Assembly: GCA_033557465.1 (NCBI GenBank)
Contig: CM066031.1
Span: 173,879,043 to 173,943,042 of the forward strand
DNA: 64,000 nt
Origin: Ichthyophis bannanicus
Taxonomy: Eukaryota > Chordata > Amphibia > Gymnophiona > Ichthyophiidae
Direction of reading: 5' to 3'
In this document: positions 1 through 11,126 of the stretch, one piece after another
Position numbering within the stretch: position 1 is the stretch's first letter
Layout: each line of letters starts with the position of its first letter
The notes under the pieces: generated by a model
What the model was told of the DNA's origin: nothing
What the model saw: only the letters and a program-made list of their open reading frames with translations
The model's database searches: none
Program-made: the position numbers and the translations under genes

Positions 1-60
1 TTGAACCCTTGATCTTCTGGGTTCTAGGCAGCTGCTCTAACCATTAGGCTACTCCTCCAC
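1..60 (-). repeat. tRNA-derived SINE fragment (5' head)
   Basis: Read on the minus strand this is the head of a tRNA-like SINE. It has an A-box-like GTAGCCTAATGGTTAGAGC and ends in a B-box-like GGGTTCAA at the window edge. It resembles the SINE heads at 17290-17583 and 46629-46850. The body and tail lie outside the window to the left. Confidence 0.6.
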
Positions 61-439
61 TTATAGCCATGTGGGATCAGAATCACAAACAGTCCTGCAT
101 GTGCAGGCTGGGACTGAGATTTAGTCCGGCCTGCATATTCAGGACTGTCCCCGGCTAACTCAGTCAAGCTCTTCTATGGAGCTGTGGTGCCATGGCACCA
201 TGTCTCCATTGAAGCTGCATGCCATCTGCAGGGGCTGCAGTGCTTTATCACACCACAGCTATATGAGGGACAGAGGCTGTGTGAATTTCTGTCACATAAC
301 AGACCAATTTAGTGACATTCATGCTCTCATAGCTTGGATCAAGATTATGCTTGTGTAACCCTATGGTTAGTACACACGTTAGTACTGCAGATGCTCCTGC
401 TCACCCAAATATTTTCTTGGCAGGATTTGGATGTTGAGC
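61..439. other. No recognisable gene
   Basis: A short frame of 60 codons starts at 176 but has no recognisable domain, and it overlaps frames of similar length on the other strand. I see no element boundary here. Confidence 0.4.
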
Positions 440-712
440 ACTTTCTGACTGCCACATTGGATGAGAGTGAAGGAGGATAGACTCAGAGGTAATATGCAGA
501 CATATTTCTTTACAGAAAGAGTGGTACATGCATGGGATAGCGTCCCAGTGGGGGTGGTAGAAACAAGGACAGTATCTGGATTCCAACAAGCATGGGACAA
601 ACCTAGAGAATCTGTAATGGAAAGAAGGCAACTATTGTAGTTGATATGAACTGGCAGACTAGATAGGCTATGTGGTGATTTTCTGCCATCACGTTTATAT
701 GTTTCTATTGTT
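440..712 (+). mobile_element. CR1 LINE 3'-end fragment
   Basis: Plus-strand remnant of the last about 50 codons and 3' UTR of a CR1 reverse-transcriptase ORF. The translation contains MQTYFFTERVVHAWDSVPV and then a stop. It aligns by eye with the C-terminus of the CR1 at 38082-41718 (KYFFTERLVDPWNSLPV). After the stop comes the shared 3' UTR, which reads toward the phrase for CTATGTGGTGATTTTCTGCC and a TTTCTATTGTTTC terminus. It is strongly 5'-truncated. Confidence 0.75.
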
Positions 713-719
713 TCCTATG

Positions 720-1705
720 CACCCCGTGCACCATTGACAAACATAAATAGTGCAGCTGGCTTACAAGGGAGGTTCTATTACAGCATACTGCATCTGTGAC
801 ACACTCAACAACATATATCCTTCATAGGCACATAGGTAGTACATCATCTTGACGTGACACTTGTCCTTTCCTTGTGCCACTGTAATTCATGGACCAAAGG
901 TAGGGGCTTCACGTGAGTGGGATGAAATCATAATGATCATAAATGATTCTTTCTTGATGTTTACAAAGCATATTGTTTCTGTGTGATGCTTACACTCACA
1001 TACGTATACATATTTCATTATGACAGGGAAAACAACAGTTTCCCCAGTCTTGAGGGACAGGTCTTCCCCATCCTATGCCTCACACTGACATTGCAGCACT
1101 TTTCATTGGCACCACCCTGTGCATTGCTACAGCTGCCTCCCACATGCTCATCCACTTTACTGATATGACAGGTCCATCAACTCCCACCTTTCCTTCCTTC
1201 CATCACCTTTACATTGACATTCCTTGGTGCTCTATCCAGCGTTTGGGTTGCAGCCATTTTCATGCCTTAAGGTGCATGCTTTCCACCGTAGGGCACCTTG
1301 TTTCTCCTTCAGACACCTTATCTTTCCTTAGGACACCTTGTTAGGGGACCTTGTCTCTCCTTAGGATGCCTTATCTCTCCTTAGGATGCTTTGTTAGGGC
1401 ACCTTAGCTCTCCTTAGGACGTCTTGTTAGGGCACATTAGGACACCTTGTTAGGGCACCTTGTCTCTCCTTAGGACACCTTGTTAGGGCACCTTATCTCT
1501 CCTTAGGATGCCTTGTTAGGACACCTTGTCTCTGCTTAGGATGTCTTGTCATCTTACTGCACTTGGTCTGTTAGCTCACGTTAAATGGCCTGAAGCACCC
1601 TAATGCCGGCATGCCCCCTACCCACCCACTGCCTTATATGGCTTCAGGCACCTTAATGCTGCCCTTACCGCCGGTGACTTTACCATGGTTTAGTAAACAT
1701 ACCCC
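720..1705 (+). mobile_element. Long-TIR element copy A (3' end only)
   Basis: The right edge is an inverted terminus TTTAGTAAACATACCCC ending at 1705, the reverse complement of the family TIR. The sequence inward of it (about 1560-1700, with CCTTATATGGCTTCAGGCACC) and the block at 1060-1250 match, in reverse complement, the left part of copy E (25231-25330 and 25880-26110). This is therefore the 3' half of a copy in plus orientation. Its 5' part has been lost or lies beyond the window, and the left limit given is approximate. It is non-coding. Confidence 0.65.
1306..1555. repeat. Minisatellite, unit about 33 bp, in the subterminal zone of copy A
   Basis: Degenerate tandem array of TTAGGACACCTTGTTAGGGC followed by ACCTTGTCTCTCC, about seven to eight units with base changes and partial units. 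It occupies the same position relative to the TIR as the CCTTAAG-type array in copy E (25420-25850). Confidence 0.8.
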
Positions 1706-1758
1706 TGTGTTTCAGATCCATGGTATGAGCCAGGAGGATCAGCGGGGTGAGAAGAGGG

Positions 1759-1942
1759 TTATGATTGATGTTATAGGGAACAAGGTAGTGGGGAGTGGTT
1801 TGTGATTGATGTTAAGGGGTATAAGGAGGTGGGAGGAGGTTGGAATTGATGTTAGGGAGCTATTGGGAAGGGTAAAAAGGCTGTGATTGATGTTTAGGGA
1901 TATGAGAGAGGGTGGGAGGGGTTTATGATTGATGTAGTGGGG
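1759..1942. repeat. 41-bp minisatellite, about 4.5 units
   Basis: Four consecutive units of exactly 41 bp and a partial fifth. Each begins with a variant of TTGTGATTGATGTTA and continues with a G/A-rich stretch. The units start at 1759, 1800, 1841, 1882 and 1923. It lies just outside the end of copy A. Confidence 0.85.
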
Positions 1943-2519
1943 TGTGCTTGAAGATGGGGGCAGGATGCCATTGGCTTTTGCATCTGTCCCTTGATTGAGA
2001 CCCTAAGTCTCAACTGGGAGCTGGACTTGCTTGTGCTTCCAGGCAGGTACAAAAGCTGGCATACAGTAGCTGTTTTTCAAGCTAGATGTGTCCTCCCATT
2101 GTAGAAGTCCAAACCATGACCCCATCCCTCCCCTGCCATACCTTCTTTAATCTCTATGGCCAGGGAGAATACCTGTCCAAATATCAGCTTCATGAAATCA
2201 CTATTTGTTCTGGTATGCAATCTAGATATGTATATGCTACTTTTTAGACATCTAGGTGTTTCTAAAATGGCTTCCTAAATCTGTGCCTAGCTTTCAAGAG
2301 CTATGTTCTCTTCAATAGGTCTCAAATAATACTATCTAGTAGGGTGGTTTAGTTTCAAGTCAGCCTATGATGGAGGGAAGAAAGCTCTAATATACAAAGA
2401 ATATACTTTGATTTATTCATGATCTTGCCCTTCAGACATTTTACTTTGTAAAGGCTTTCCCATCTGATTAATTTTGGCAGGGATAAATCTGGCTGGGTTT
2501 GTTTTCCCTTCCTTTTGTG

Positions 2520-2670
2520 TCCTTTGTAGCTACTGTAATTTCGTTTGTTTCATACTTGCCTTTGTTTTGTAGTGTTTTGGTGTGCACCCTCTTTTATTTA
2601 TTATTGTAAACTGCATTGATACTGTATTTTTGATTTGCTGTATATCAAATGAATAAACTATAAAGTATAG
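2520..2670 (+). repeat. Probable 3' tail of an old LINE or SINE
   Basis: The segment TATTGTAAACTGCATTGATA, then an AT-rich stretch ending in AATAAACTATAA, resembles the L2-type tail in which a GTAAACCGC motif precedes a short AT repeat. No head or coding part remains. Confidence 0.35.
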
Positions 2671-2884
2671 TAACCTAATTTTATAAGCAACGTAAGCATT
2701 TCGAACATTGTTTTATATACCCAAGTAGATGCTTATAAAATTGCCAGGGGGGATACATCATAAAAGAAAGTGCTCAGAATATAGTAAAATCTATTTTTAT
2801 GTGATATTTATGTTGGCATTCCCAGGGAGACTATACAGAGCATGGACAGGATCGGCATTTATGTGAGCATTTTATAAAATACAT

Positions 2885-3000
2885 CCACATCTATTTATCT
2901 ATTTAGTTAATAAGTTATTTGGCATTTATATACTGCATACCTTATACATTCTATGCGGTTTACAAATAAACATATGAAACAATCAATAAGACATACAAAC
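2885..3000 (-). repeat. L2-like 3' end fragment
   Basis: Minus-strand match in style to L2/SINE tails: TTATATACTGCATACC followed by ATGCGGTTTACAAATAAAC, comparable with the tail of the L2 element at 27786-27860. No coding sequence is present. Confidence 0.4.
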
Positions 3001-4005
3001 TAGAATAGACACAATATTTTAGTTGCCTACCAAGATTATGAGGGCAGTGCATGGCTCAAATACAAGGAGTTCAGAGATATGATGGAGGAGAACAAATTCA
3101 TGTCATGGATGGTCCACTCATGTGGACTTATGGCTGCAGACAACAAACCAGCTCATCCTCCGGGCTGTCCCAACCAACAGGGGCAGGACAGGATGTACGC
3201 TGTGTTTTAACCAGTCACCTTGCAGCATTAGAGACTGCAAGTACTACTATGGGGTATGTTTACTAAAGTGCGGTAAACGTGAATAACGTGCGTTGTACGA
3301 CGTTAACGATCGTAAGTGCAGTATAACACGCGTAATCATGCGCCAACGACCGTTAACGTCATACTACGCGCGTTAACTGTAGTTAACGATCGTAAAGCCC
3401 CGCGGCACGGTAAAACAGCGCAGAAGGTGGAGAGAGGGCGGAGAGAAGGGGTCAATGGGCGGAGAGTGGGTGGGGAGAGGCTCCCCTCACACCAACGCGC
3501 TGAAATTCAGAGCTCAAATCCAACGCGAATGAAAACCTGCCGTTAAAGGCACATTAAAGGGGAGAGAAACCATTTAGGTGTCAGCAATGTACAGCCCAGG
3601 CAGGAAAACCCAAAAAAGTGATAAGTGTGATACATGTGCACATAGCAAAAAGGGCACAGAAACACTGATAATGACCCCAACAAACTGGATAAAAACAATA
3701 ACCAAGTTGTTCAACAGTGTTATCAATGAGAAACACCCCCCCCCCCCCCGAGTAAGCACCATAGAACAAATAGAAACCATGGAAGTGTCTATAATCTGTC
3801 CCCATACAAGGTGAATGGACCCACAGTGAAATAGCGCTGCGCAGGGTTTCCCCCACCGCCAGACAGGGTGCCTACGGCGTGCACATGTCCCGCAACAGCA
3901 GGGCAGGCATGTTGGAACGGCAACTGGACAGATGCTGGAGAAGGGGATACAGAGGGCCGCAGGCGGCACATGTCAAGGTACCACCAGGGAATGCACCATC
4001 TCTGT

Positions 4006-4087
4006 GATAACATGGTGGTGCAGTGCACAAAGCCACTGTAATCAGACGCAGAAGGTCACAGGTTCAAGTCCTAGCTGTGGATCCCAC
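4006..4087 (+). repeat. tRNA-like unit in copy B
   Basis: Contains a box-A-like TGGTGCAGTGCAC and, about 40 bp on, a perfect box-B consensus GGTTCAAGTCC. The same unit recurs at equivalent positions at 12098, 49310, 50645 and 59815, and on the minus strand at 20918, 21585 and 30885. The acceptor stem does not pair cleanly, so this is a tRNA-derived module and not a tRNA gene. Confidence 0.6.
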
Positions 4088-4227
4088 CAACACACTGCAT
4101 ATTTTATCCACCACTACAAAGTCCCAATACAGACAGAACCTTATTTGCAGATGACGTAAATATGCCCAAAACACCTACATTTTACCCTACAGACCACAGA
4201 CTCCATAAACAGGCGCATTACCTACAG

Positions 4228-4420
4228 CAGAGTCTCCCAAATGCAGTCATGGAGGGCCAAACACCATTCAGGTTCCATGCTGCCTCTAATAAAGATGCCT
4301 GTGCTGCATATCTATGCACCACCCCCATGGTATGCAGATGTATCTCTTGCATAGCCATGAGGGACAGCATGAAAACCTGAACAGTGTTTGGCACACCAGG
4401 ACTGGATTTGGGAAACACTG
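4228..4420. mobile_element. Old hAT-like MITE, copy in B
   Basis: Imperfect palindrome starting CAGAGTCTCCCAAATGCAG and ending ACTGGATTTGGGAAACACTG. Sister copies lie at the same internal position of other long-TIR elements (12787-12979, 20573-20765, 60053-60245). The best copy (60053) keeps an 8-bp duplication with one mismatch, which supports hAT. It therefore inserted in the family ancestor and was amplified along with it. Confidence 0.65.
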
Positions 4421-5373
4421 CCGTAAAGCAGCAGCCAACAGGGGCAGACACACCCGCACCCACAGGTCCCATCATCCAAAGTCACCTGGAGAGGCAGGAC
4501 TTTGGGCTTTGTGTGCATCTCCCAATACGAGTACCTGCATACCATAGTAATGCCACCCTAAACCTGGGCATATGGTACACATCTATCAAAAGGTCGCTAT
4601 GACTACTGGCAGATAGCAATTCCTAGCTCAAGTACAAGTTTTCTCTGAGTGAGCTGCAGCATAGCAACCTTCCTGACGTCTGTGGAGTGTGCAACAGGTC
4701 CTGTGTCTGACAGTGTTTACCAACCTGTGCAGTGACACCTACAGTTTTGCGTACCACAGTCATTCATGCACTGTGCCCCAGATCATTGGGGGGGGGGCAC
4801 GGCTGCCCAACACCCCCATAGCTGCACAATGCTGGCATAGGTGTGGGGAGTGTGTGTCTGTCTATCAAGTGTGCCGTGTCGGCAAACACCCCCCACAGCC
4901 CTCAGTGCTAGCACTGTTGCCAGTAGTGGCCTGCCAATGTGCATAATGAGAAGCAAGGTACTGTGGGAATAGGCTGTATAGGGTGGCCTGACCTGGCTGC
5001 ATCATCTCAAGGCATAGGGCAATGGCTCGGACATTGTAGTGCCCGGCCTCCACCTGCACGAACAGGGTGGCCATAGCATGTCCTGCTGGGAGGTCACTCT
5101 CACCATGACTGAGCAGTGACCACTGCATGGCTAGGTTCCCCCATAGTGCTCTATGGCATTTCTCTCATTTGATGTATATGGGTCCCAATCACTGACTTAT
5201 CTGTTTGGTGTGTATGCTAACATCCCTGTTCTGGGTGCCTGCATCTCATCCAGGACCATGCACTCTGGACTAGCTGGTGGACTGTCTGCAGCTAGTTTGT
5301 GTCTTGATGGAACACCTCGCAGGGTGCAGCGGCTGGAGGCGTGCTGCTGGAGAATGTCAGATAATGTTGGGGG

Positions 5374-5713
5374 CACTGTTCCCTCTAAGCTGTGCGTGCG
5401 CACACACCTCGATGAGCGAGTGCACATACTTTACAACAGAGCGCACAAAAATTACAGTTCTGATTCTGATAGAAAACAACACCGATGTCTTAAAATTTAA
5501 AAGTAGTTATGTATTTATGGTTTTTACAAGTTCTACAGTATTTTCTAGTGCAATCAGTGTGGTGTACATACTGTATTCTGACGTGTAGTAAAATTTTAAA
5601 GTATATAAATCCGAGTGTCGTTATGTGGCGCACAAAAATTTAACCTTCCTTCAAAAGCTGCACAGCTAATATTTTATGCACACACAGCCTACAGAAAATT
5701 AGAGGGAACATTG
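5374..5713. mobile_element. hAT MITE, 340 bp, inside copy B
   Basis: Inverted termini CACTGTTCCCTCTAAG and TTAGAGGGAACATTG are flanked by a perfect 8-bp direct repeat GTTGGGGG (5366-5373 and 5714-5721). Removing the element and one repeat restores the uninterrupted order seen near 62046-62075 in copy H. The AT-rich interior is non-coding. Confidence 0.9.
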
Positions 5714-6321
5714 GTTGGGGGGCAGCTGTGCATTTCCAAGCCTGCCATTTGTTGACTATTGACCTATGGATGTGTAGCGCTCTGTCTGTCCCCCAACAGG
5801 ACTGGGGATGATGGTCCCCTCTACTGCTACCTTTGCAATGAGGTAGACTGTGGATCTATTGGTGGCTGAACCTATTCTGCACCATGAGCCTCAGATAGTG
5901 GGTTGTGTGGTGGATCATGATGATCCCACCGCAGGTAACCATGCTACCAACACCGGATATGCACTATTTTGGGTGCATAATCGCCCATATAGACTAGACA
6001 TGAGCTAGACATACAGCAGGACACCGATGTAACCACAGTGTGTCTAACAGAACTACAGACAACACACTGATGTGGATCTGCAGTATGGGATATGGCACTC
6101 ATGAAAGGTGCTGTGGACCTGTTGCTGGCCACCCCACCTCAAACTCAGGGTGGTCACAGTACCCGCACAATGTGACTGTCTGTGGTCACTCTGTACCAGT
6201 GCCACACATTGTCGGTTCCCCCTACTATGCTGAGGTGCTGTGGGGCTGCACATGGTCAGGACCCCCATCAGCCCTAGGTGATGGGGGGGGGGAACCGCAA
6301 CATATGACCATCTGTACACTG

Positions 6322-6349
6322 CTGATTTGCATGTGCAGTGCATCATGGG
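6322..6349 (+). promoter_or_regulatory. Conserved block with octamer-like ATTTGCAT
   Basis: A 28-bp block containing ATTTGCAT and GCATCATGGG is repeated almost unchanged at 15027-15054, and on the minus strand at 19068-19095. Degenerate versions lie at 26577-26605 (minus) and 63890-63917. Among long-TIR copies it is one of the best kept internal segments. ATTTGCAT is the reverse complement of the POU octamer ATGCAAAT. Any binding or regulatory role is inference. Confidence 0.4.
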
Positions 6350-6877
6350 TGTGACTGCTCCAATCCAACCCTGTGAACCCCTGCAGATGGACTGCGTGGT
6401 GAAATGAAGCCCCTCTGTCAAATACACACAAGCTCTCCATTGCTTCCAATGCCACCTCGACATATAACCAATCAGAGACTCCCTCTCTGCCGTTCCCACC
6501 ACACACCCTCCTCAATCCCTCTAAACAAAAGGGGCATTAAAAATGTGTGATACATCCCCACATTGAGAGCATATCTAGCCAAAGGAATGTGAATGTACCC
6601 TAATGTGAGATGTGTGCAGCAGAAGGTGGTATAAAACATGATACCGATGCAGCAAAATGTAGCAGCAGTACTAAGAAGTGGGGTTTGTAAAGTCCAGCTC
6701 CTGCTCACAGACTCTGATAGGCAATAGGCCAGCACAGAGATGGTAGCATTAATGTTAGGTGCAATACACCCTCAAGGATATGTAATATACAGTGCCCACA
6801 CCTGAACCAACGCACGTAGTAACCAACGCACATATTCACGCACGCAGCAACGCATGTATTCACCTGCGGTGACACAC

Positions 6878-6985
6878 CCATAACAACATGTAGGTATGCA
6901 CGTGGCTACGCCCTCACCAATGCACGTAGATACGCCCCCACCAACGCACGTGGCTACGCCCTCACTAACGCACGTGGCTACGCAG
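6878..6985. repeat. CACGTGG tandem repeat, units about 24-27 bp
   Basis: Several units of the form AACGCACGTGGCTACGCCCT with variants (CACGTAG, CACGTAGATACG). This is the variable short-repeat zone near the 3' end of copy B, equivalent in place to different repeats in copies A, C, D and E. Confidence 0.7.
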
Positions 6986-7167
6986 CACTGATACAGTCAG
7001 AGCAAATGGCAGCCATCTCCAGCATCTGTGTGCGTTATGGGGTGCCTTCTGCGGCACCTTTGGTTACGCCACTGTGAGGGTGTGTTTGCTGGCAACACTA
7101 CTGGAAAAAAAAGTAAAATGCCTACTCATTCACTACATAATGTACAGAGTGGTGCCTCAGCCAGCCT

Positions 7168-7240
7168 TCTGCATTTGGCACACTGGGGAATCGATCCCAT
7201 GATGCCTGTATCAGCGGTCCATGCAGGTTCCATTATGCTA
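7168..7240 (-). repeat. tRNA-like unit, reverse orientation, in copy B
   Basis: On the minus strand GTAGCATAATGG (A-like) is followed by GGGATCGATTCCCC (B-like). It corresponds to the reverse tRNA-like units near the 3' end of copy C (15625-16712). Confidence 0.5.
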
Positions 7241-7445
7241 CACTTCTGTTTACGTGATGTCTGTCTATGCGCCTTCTTATGCTTAACGCGCGGTAACGTG
7301 CCACGGCGCCCTGTAGCGCTCGTTAGTTTTGGGAACGCGCGTTGTTGGTAACGATGTACCGCCCATGTCCTTATTTGGTGTTTGTGTTTCTAACGCGGCT
7401 CCTAATGCGAATTGCACTAACGCACTTTAGTAAACATACCCCTAT

Positions 7446-8502
7446 GTCTGTTCAGCAGGTAGAGCTAACTGCCCTGCAGTCCGATGCTCCAAATATTACA
7501 CGGATGGAGTGCCCCCAATAGTCTGCATAATGAACTCACTTATCAAAAAGTACCACCCTCCATAATGCTAGCGCACAAGGCCCTATGGCTGTAAAAATAG
7601 CCCAAAGAAACAAGCAGCCTGAGCCATCTCAAAGGGTGTCTCTCAGGGTTTCAAGATTCCATACAATGGCTCCATATGGACTTGAACCATTAAAAACTCT
7701 TTTTCTGTTATGCAGTTTTCCTAAATTGTTAGTGACAAGCTGGTATCTGAAGTTTGATTCGGCCAAATAGCAGACCTTTTCCACATATCACAATTTAAGC
7801 AGATGATCTTTTCTCCCTTGGCAGTTATACCTAAGAAAGATCGCAGGAAATGCATATCCCGAAGAAGAGTTGGTTAACGACTATCTTCCTGCTGAAGCAT
7901 GTTCAGTGCATCCTTCAACTAGACAGTAAACTGGTCCAGAAATGTGCCACTAAGCAGATATAGAGCCTGCCTCTATATCTCATGGCAAAAGCAGATATAG
8001 AGCCTGCCTTCTGGTTACTCCCAATGCACTCAAGAAAACTTCCCCTTACTGGGTTTGTCAATTTTGGAGATGTCATAATTTTAAAAAGCACTAGTGAAAA
8101 AATAGTGCAATTTCATGTGGCAAATCAACAATTAGCTTTAAATTTTGTGTAATATGTTATTTACCTACCTGTAATTTCTAGGAAATTATGCAAAAATACA
8201 CAAATTATTGAAATATGTTGACGTGCTCTAATAATAGTTTTATGTGTTTGCATTGCATATTAATGCCTTTTGTGCCTCAATTATCAATTTATCTTACTTA
8301 TTTCTGTGTTGGGATTTACATGGTGAACTGGTTCAATATAAAAATAAACAGAAGTTGGATACAAAGTCCCAGGCATCTCCTTTTCCAGCTGCAGCTGTTG
8401 AAAGAACAGTGTGAAGAGGTAAGGAAGATAGTCATGGCTACAACAAGAAGGTCAGCTTGGTATGGTTACAGCGGGTCTATTCTGCAAGCTATGTTGTGCA
8501 GT
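7446..8502. other. No recognisable gene or element
   Basis: Single-copy-looking, AT-rich toward its right side. Short frames only. A tract TTTTCCAGCTGCAG near 8380 resembles a splice acceptor ahead of the frame at 8503-8921, but nothing confirms it. Confidence 0.35.
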
Positions 8503-8921
8503 GAAGAGGAACAGGAGATGCAGTAGAGAAGATATTGAAGATCAGAGGTGAACGAGATGAGAAGACTCAGCTTGAAGGCAGCAGTATGAGACCCAGGAAA
8601 ACACCATCCATCAACACTGAGGCAACTACACTCACCCAAATGCTTGACTGGAGCTCCAGAGTTTCTGAGCCTCCCCTTACCTGTACCACGACAACAGCAG
8701 AGATCAAGGCATTTTTGAGTATGCCCATGATGGTTCCAGACTGGCCATCACACATCCAGTCCATAGAAAGGTGTGTAAAAATGACAACTGAGGCTGCTGG
8801 CCATGGGCACAATCAGGCGAGGAGGGAACATTATATTAGGGGACAGATGGTCAGCAGGGAGCTCATGAGCCAAAACAGAAGCAAACGAGATATGGCTTCT
8901 TTGCTGGATTTTGTTAAATAA
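8503..8921 (+). pseudogene. Unrecognised coding remnant, open to a stop at 8921
   Basis: Open after an in-frame stop near 8502 and ending at TAA 8919-8921, about 138 codons. No ATG opens it near the left side; the nearest candidate start is TTG at 8535. The composition looks protein-like: a charged N-terminal stretch (KIRGERDEKTQLEG), then a segment containing VPDWPSHIQSIERCVKM, EAAGHGHNQARREHYIRGQ and MASLLDFVK. I do not recognise a named family with confidence. Conserved-looking Trp, Cys, His and Arg suggest the end of a real protein, possibly a last exon or the C-terminus of a transposon-encoded protein. An AATAAATAAC polyadenylation-like signal follows at about 9000. No neighbouring gene helps to place it. 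Confidence 0.35.
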
Positions 8922-9120
8922 CATTAAATTAACTTCATAAATGACATTTTAAAGACAATTATGTGGCTACAGGTGCTGTTCCGAATTTTTGTACATTCAA
9001 ATAAATAACTTAATTTCCACATATTTCAATTGTGATTTGATGTAGGTAAGACTCACTTTAAGCAGTTTCTGAAGATAGCTTTAGATTCAGCATGCAAAAC
9101 TGCATAACTTGGTCACTAGT

Positions 9121-11126
9121 ACATAAGAACATAAGAACATAAGATATGCCATACTGGGTCAGACCAAGGTCCATCAAGCCCAGTATTCTGTTTCCAACAG
9201 TGGCCAATCTAGGTCATATGTACCTAGCAGTTTCCCCAAGAGACACAAGTTCCACAATGCTTGTACTGGGTCAAGCATTGATATCTTCGGTCACTTCTTA
9301 AAAATGGTTTATGGACCTTTCCTCCAGGAACTTGTCCAAACCTTTTTTAAACCCAGCTACACTAACAGCCTTTACTACATCCTCCGGTAACAAATTCCAG
9401 AGTTTCATTACACGTTGAGTGAAAAAATATTTTCTTTTATTAGTCTTAAATAGTTTACCCTGTAGCTTCATTGCATGTCCCCTAGTCTTTCTATAGTCTG
9501 ATAACGTAAACAATCGATCTACGTTTACCCGTTCCACTCCGTTCATTAATTTATAGACTTCTATCATATCTCCCCTCAGCCGTCTCTTTTCCAGGTTAAA
9601 GAGCCCTAACCTTTTTAGCCTTTCTTCATAGGAGTATCCTTCCATCCCCTTTACCATTTTGGTGGCTCTTCTCTGAACCTTTTCTAAAATCGCTATATCC
9701 TTTTTAAGATACGGCGACCAGAATTGCACACAATATTCAAGGTGCGGTCTCACCATGGAACGATATAGAGGCATTATAATATCTTTTGTTTTATTTTCCA
9801 TTCCTTTCCTTATCATACCTAGCATTCTATTTGCTCTCTTGGCCGCCGCTGCACACTGGGCCGAGGGTTTTAACATGGTATTCACAATAACGCCTAAATC
9901 TTTTTCCTGGGTGGTGGTTCCTAATGTGGAACCTTGCATCGTGTAACCATAGTTTGGGTTATTCTTCCCTAGGTGCATAACCTTGCACTTGTCCACATTA
10001 AATTTCATCTGCCATTTTGATGCCCAGTCTTCCAATTTATCAAGATCCTCTTGCAATTTTCCACAATCCTCTTGGGTTTTAACAACTTTAAATAGTTTTG
10101 TGTCATCTGCAAATTTGATAACCTCACTCGTTATTCCACTTTCCAGGTCATTTATGAATATGTCAAAAAGCAGCGGACCCAGCACAGATCCCTGGGGTAC
10201 ACCACTATTCACCTTTCTCCATTGGGAAAATTGGCCATTTAGCCCTACCCTCTGCTTTCTATCTTTTAACCAGTTCCTGATCCACAATAGTACACTGCCT
10301 CCTATTCCATGACTCTTTAGTTTTGCCAAAAGTCTCTGATGAGGGACCTTGTCAAAGGCTTTCTGAAAGTCCAGATACACAATATCAACCAACTCACCTT
10401 TGTCCACCTGTTTATTCACTCCTTCAAAAAAACATAACAGATTAGTAAGACAAGATCTTCCTTGTCTAAAGCCATGTTGGCTGTCTCCCATTAGGTTGTG
10501 ACTATCTACATGCTGAGTAATTATATTCTTTATGATGGTTTCTACCATTTTTCCCGGTACTGACATCAGACTCACCGGTCTGTAGTTTCTCGGATCACCC
10601 CTGGAACCCTTTTTAAAAATTGGTGTTACATTGGCGATCCTCCAAATCTTCAGGTATTAGAGATGATTTTAATGATAGTTCACAGATTACTGATAGCAGG
10701 TCTGCAAACTCATATTTCAGTTCTTTCAACACCCTTGGATGTATACCATCCGGCCCAGGTGATTTGCTACTCTTCAGTTTATCTAATAGTTGTAAGACAT
10801 CTTCCCGATGTATCGATATTTCCTTCAATTCTTCCGCACCTTTAAATACCACTTCAGTCATGGGTAACATCCCTACATCTTCCTCAGTAAACACTGAAGC
10901 AAAGAATTCATTCAGTCTCTCCGCTATCGCCTTGTCGCCTCTTAGTGCTCCTTTAACCCCTTTATCATCTAATGGACCAACTGACTCTCTCACAGGTTTT
11001 TTGCTACGAATGTACTTGAAAAGGTCTTTATTTCGCGTTTTTGCTTCCGCAGCAAGCTTCTTCTCAAATTCTCTCTTTGCCTGCCTTATCAATGCCTTGC
11101 ATTTGACTTGCCAGTGCTTGTGCTAG
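9121..11126 (-). mobile_element. CR1 LINE, 5'-truncated
   Basis: Minus-strand CR1. The 3' end lies at 9121 with the terminal repeat ACATAAGAACATAAGAAC and the 3' UTR block CATACTGGGTCAGACCAAG. Reverse transcriptase coding sequence runs leftwards from about 11092 to 9298. It breaks off near 11126, before the endonuclease, so the copy is 5'-truncated. It is of the same subfamily as the fragment at 44181-44815. I see no clear target duplication. Confidence 0.9.
9298..11092 (-). pseudogene. CR1 ORF2 reverse transcriptase, one frameshift
   Basis: Two frames that join into one reverse-transcriptase domain. The upstream frame (11092-10613, 159 aa) carries the linker and the first RT motifs, including LKSSKSPGPDGIHPRVLKE. 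The downstream frame (10575-9298, 425 aa) carries YLDFQKAFD (residues 67-75), [10 protein letters not shown] (125-134), catalytic FADDTK (155-160), HLG and the C-terminal domain to the stop. The frames are separated by a single extra base in the T-run around 10644-10646. Apart from this shift and the missing endonuclease the sequence is well preserved, so the insertion is fairly recent. It would normally copy LINE RNA at a nicked target in the nucleus. This copy cannot make a full protein. Confidence 0.9.

Larger units (their letters stand above)
3251..7442 (+). mobile_element. Long-TIR element copy B, complete, 4192 bp
   Basis: It begins GGGGTATGTTTACTAAAG at 3251 and ends with the reverse complement CTTTAGTAAACATACCCC at 7442. 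The flanks are a 3-bp direct repeat TAT (3248-3250 and 7443-7445). Order inside: GC-rich end with the family block GGGGTCAATGGGCGGAGAG (about 3450), a tRNA-like unit (4006-4087), an old hAT MITE (4228-4420), a central conserved block, a younger hAT MITE (5374-5713), an octamer-containing block (6322-6349), a CACGTGG tandem repeat and a reverse tRNA-like unit (7168-7240). No transposase or other convincing coding frame is present, so it is non-autonomous. The superfamily is unresolved. A 3-bp duplication and G-rich TIR would allow PIF/Harbinger or another 3-bp family, but the target is not TWA in every copy. Confidence 0.85.

Noticed and set aside
3574..3969. Open frame of 131 codons on the minus strand
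   Set aside because: It lies in the GC-rich 5' part of long-TIR copy B, overlaps equally long frames on the other strand, includes a poly-G/poly-C run and has no domain. Equivalent positions in other copies do not keep it.
6878..6985. CRISPR-like array
   Set aside because: The units are short, degenerate and contiguous without unique spacers, and the genome is clearly eukaryotic. It is a simple tandem repeat.
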